Source of the DNA: Pseudozyma flocculosa PF-1
Taxonomy: Eukaryota; Basidiomycota; Ustilaginomycetes; Ustilaginales; Ustilaginaceae
Direction of reading: 5' to 3'
DNA length: 31,716 nucleotides
Assembly (NCBI RefSeq): GCF_000417875.1
Contig: NW_006920889.1
Coordinates: 28,607-60,322 of the forward strand
The notes beneath the pieces are model-generated. The model did not search any database. It was not told the origin of the DNA and saw nothing but the letters and a program-made list of their open reading frames with translations. Of this stretch, positions 30,241-31,716 are shown one piece after another. Made by a program: the position numbers and the translations under genes. The number at the start of each line of letters is the position of its first letter. The first letter of the stretch is position 1.

Positions 30241-31716
30241 ATGGCCGCCCCATCACAGCCCGAGCAGCAAAATGACGCCGCCACTCAGTGGGCCTGTGAG
30301 TCGCTCCCTGGCCCTGCCCCCGGGGCAGTCGCCGCAGAATGATGCCTTCCCCCTTGCCCCCTTGGCTGCATGCTGACGGCCGAGATCTACCTTCTTCTTC
30401 CTGCCTCTCCTCGCCTCGCTCCTCGCCTCTCGACGACAGACCGGGCGCAAAAGTCCATTGGCCTCAACACCGGCTCGCCCACCTACACGTCTGTCAGCGG
30501 CTTTGACCAGGTCGAGGGGACCACAAGAGTGTTCCAGTACAGTCCTGATGGCAGCACGTTTGCCGCCGCCATGGAGGAGTTTACCCGCCTCGTAGACACG
30601 CGCGAGGCCAACGTGTCGGCCGTCAAGCGCGACCTGCCCGTGCCGCGCGTCGTCGACCTCCAGTTTTCGCCAAAAGGCAGCTTCCTCAGCACGTTTGAGC
30701 GGCCCGTCAAGCTCGAAGACGGCAGCGGGTCAAAGAACCTCAAGATCTGGGACACCGAGACGGGCCAGGAGCTCGCCAGCTTCGAGCGCAAGGCCCAGGA
30801 GGGCTGCTTCTTCCAGTTCACCGCCAACGAGTCGTACTGCATCCGCCAGGTCAGCACCGAGCTCCAGGTCTACGACCCGCGCGCCATCAGCGAAAAGGGC
30901 ATCGTCGGCCGGCTGAGATTGGAGGGCATGACCAGCTTCGAGGTGGGCCCCGGCGACAAGCCCAGCATCGCCGTCTTCTGCGGCGAGAAAAAGGGCGCGC
31001 CGGCCTCGGTGCGCATCTACCCGCTCTCGGCCCTCGTCCCCACGCCCGCCGACACGCCGGCGCCCGTGTCGCAAAAGACGTTTTTCAAGGCCGACAAGAT
31101 CCAGATGAAGTGGAACAAGGCCGGCACCGGCCTGCTCTTTATGACGTCGACCGACCACGACAAGACGGGCAAGTCGTACTACGGCGAGACCAACCTCTAC
31201 ATGATGTCGGTGCGCGGCGACTTCGACTGCCGCGTCGGCCTCGACAAGGAGGGCCCCATCCACGACTTTGAGTGGAACCCCAACGGAAAGGAGTTTATCG
31301 TCATCTACGGCTACATGCCCGCCAAGGCCACGCTCTTTTCGCACCGCGTCAACGTCATCCAGGAGCTGGGCACCCAGCCGCGCAACTTTGTCGCCTTCAA
31401 CCCGCAGGGGCGGCTGTTTTGCATCGCCGGCTTCGGCAACCTGTCGGGCACCGTCGACATCTGGGACCGCGACAACCTCGCCAAGGGCAAGCTCTTCTCC
31501 ATGGACGCCTCCAACAGCTCCGTGTGCCAGTGGAGCCCCGACGGCCACTTTATCCTCACCGCCACCCTCAGCCCGCGGCTGCGCGTCGAAAACGGCGTCA
31601 AGATCTGGCATGCCACCGGCGAGCTGATCCACGTCGACATGATCAACGAGCTCTACCAGGCCGGGTGGAGGCCCAGCCTCAACGCCGGCCTCTCGGCGTT
31701 CCCCAAGGACATCCCC
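30241..31716 (+). CDS. EIF2A: Translation initiation factor eIF2A (3' partial)
   Basis: eIF2A is a WD40 beta-propeller protein that can deliver initiator tRNA to the 40S ribosome in a GTP-independent way and is tied to non-AUG and stress-related initiation. Exon 1 is 30241..30295 (MAAPSQPEQQNDAATQWA). A 144-nt intron (GTGAGT, CTGAC at 30372, ACAG) leads to exon 2 from 30440, open to the right edge, giving 444 residues so far. Family blocks are clear: QFSPKGSFLSTFERP, LKIWDTETGQELASF, then IQMKWNKAGTGLLFM, DKTGKSYYGETNLYMM, GPIHDFEWNPNGKEFIVIYGYMPAKATLF, GTQPRNFVAFNPQG, CIAGFGNLSGTVDIWD, NGVKIWHATG and ELYQAGWRPSL. The C-terminal helical, ribosome-binding part of the family lies beyond the window. 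Exon 2 has no stop to 31716 and ends on a complete codon. Confidence 0.95.

Noticed and set aside
1..31716. A novel defence, biosynthetic or mobile system
   Set aside because: The genes are conserved housekeeping functions on mixed strands, with no clustering of biosynthetic enzymes, transposase, integrase or phage genes.

Overview
The window is nuclear DNA from a filamentous or yeast-like fungus. The genes carry short GT-AG introns (94-169 nt), GC content is high with G/C-rich third codon positions, upstream regions are CT-rich, and the proteins carry Ser/Ala/Gln low-complexity tracts. The gene set (SNF5-type subunit with GATA finger, MCC alpha subunit, Cox23, p24, Eaf6, Pmr1, Med17, a legume-like lectin, eIF2A) is fungal core machinery. 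Gene style and intron size suggest a basidiomycete, probably a smut relative (Ustilaginomycotina). That placement is inference and was not tested.

Layout, left to right: the 3' end of a SNF5/SFH1-like chromatin remodelling gene (+, cut by the left edge); a 1.4 kb repeat-rich spacer; mitochondrial methylcrotonyl-CoA carboxylase alpha subunit (+); convergent to it a Gfd2/YDR514C-type DEDDh exonuclease-fold protein (-); divergent from that, a small twin-CX9C protein, COX23 (+); a weakly supported Ser-rich gene (+); a p24 gamma-like cargo receptor (-); divergent from it EAF6 (+); PMR1 Ca2+/Mn2+ ATPase (+, five exons); MED17 (+, four exons); a VIP36/ERGIC-53-type lectin (-); a 1.9 kb divergent spacer; an unusual FAD-binding oxidoreductase (+) with a roughly 560-residue disordered insertion; a tRNA-Leu(AAG) with intron (-); and the 5' part of eIF2A (+, cut by the right edge).

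The genes do not form a pathway cluster. Three act in the ER/Golgi (p24, PMR1, lectin), three in chromatin or transcription (SNF5, EAF6, MED17) and two in mitochondria (MCC, COX23); this looks like ordinary fungal gene order. I found no mobile element, CRISPR array, virus or new multi-gene system. The most interesting points are gene-structure details: a terminal 15-nt exon that gives the lectin a KRF tail, a COX23 whose last CX9C cysteine exists only after splicing, an FAD oxidase split by a huge insertion and lacking the usual covalent-flavin residues, and a CTGAC branch-point signature found in most introns, which supports the doubtful splice models.
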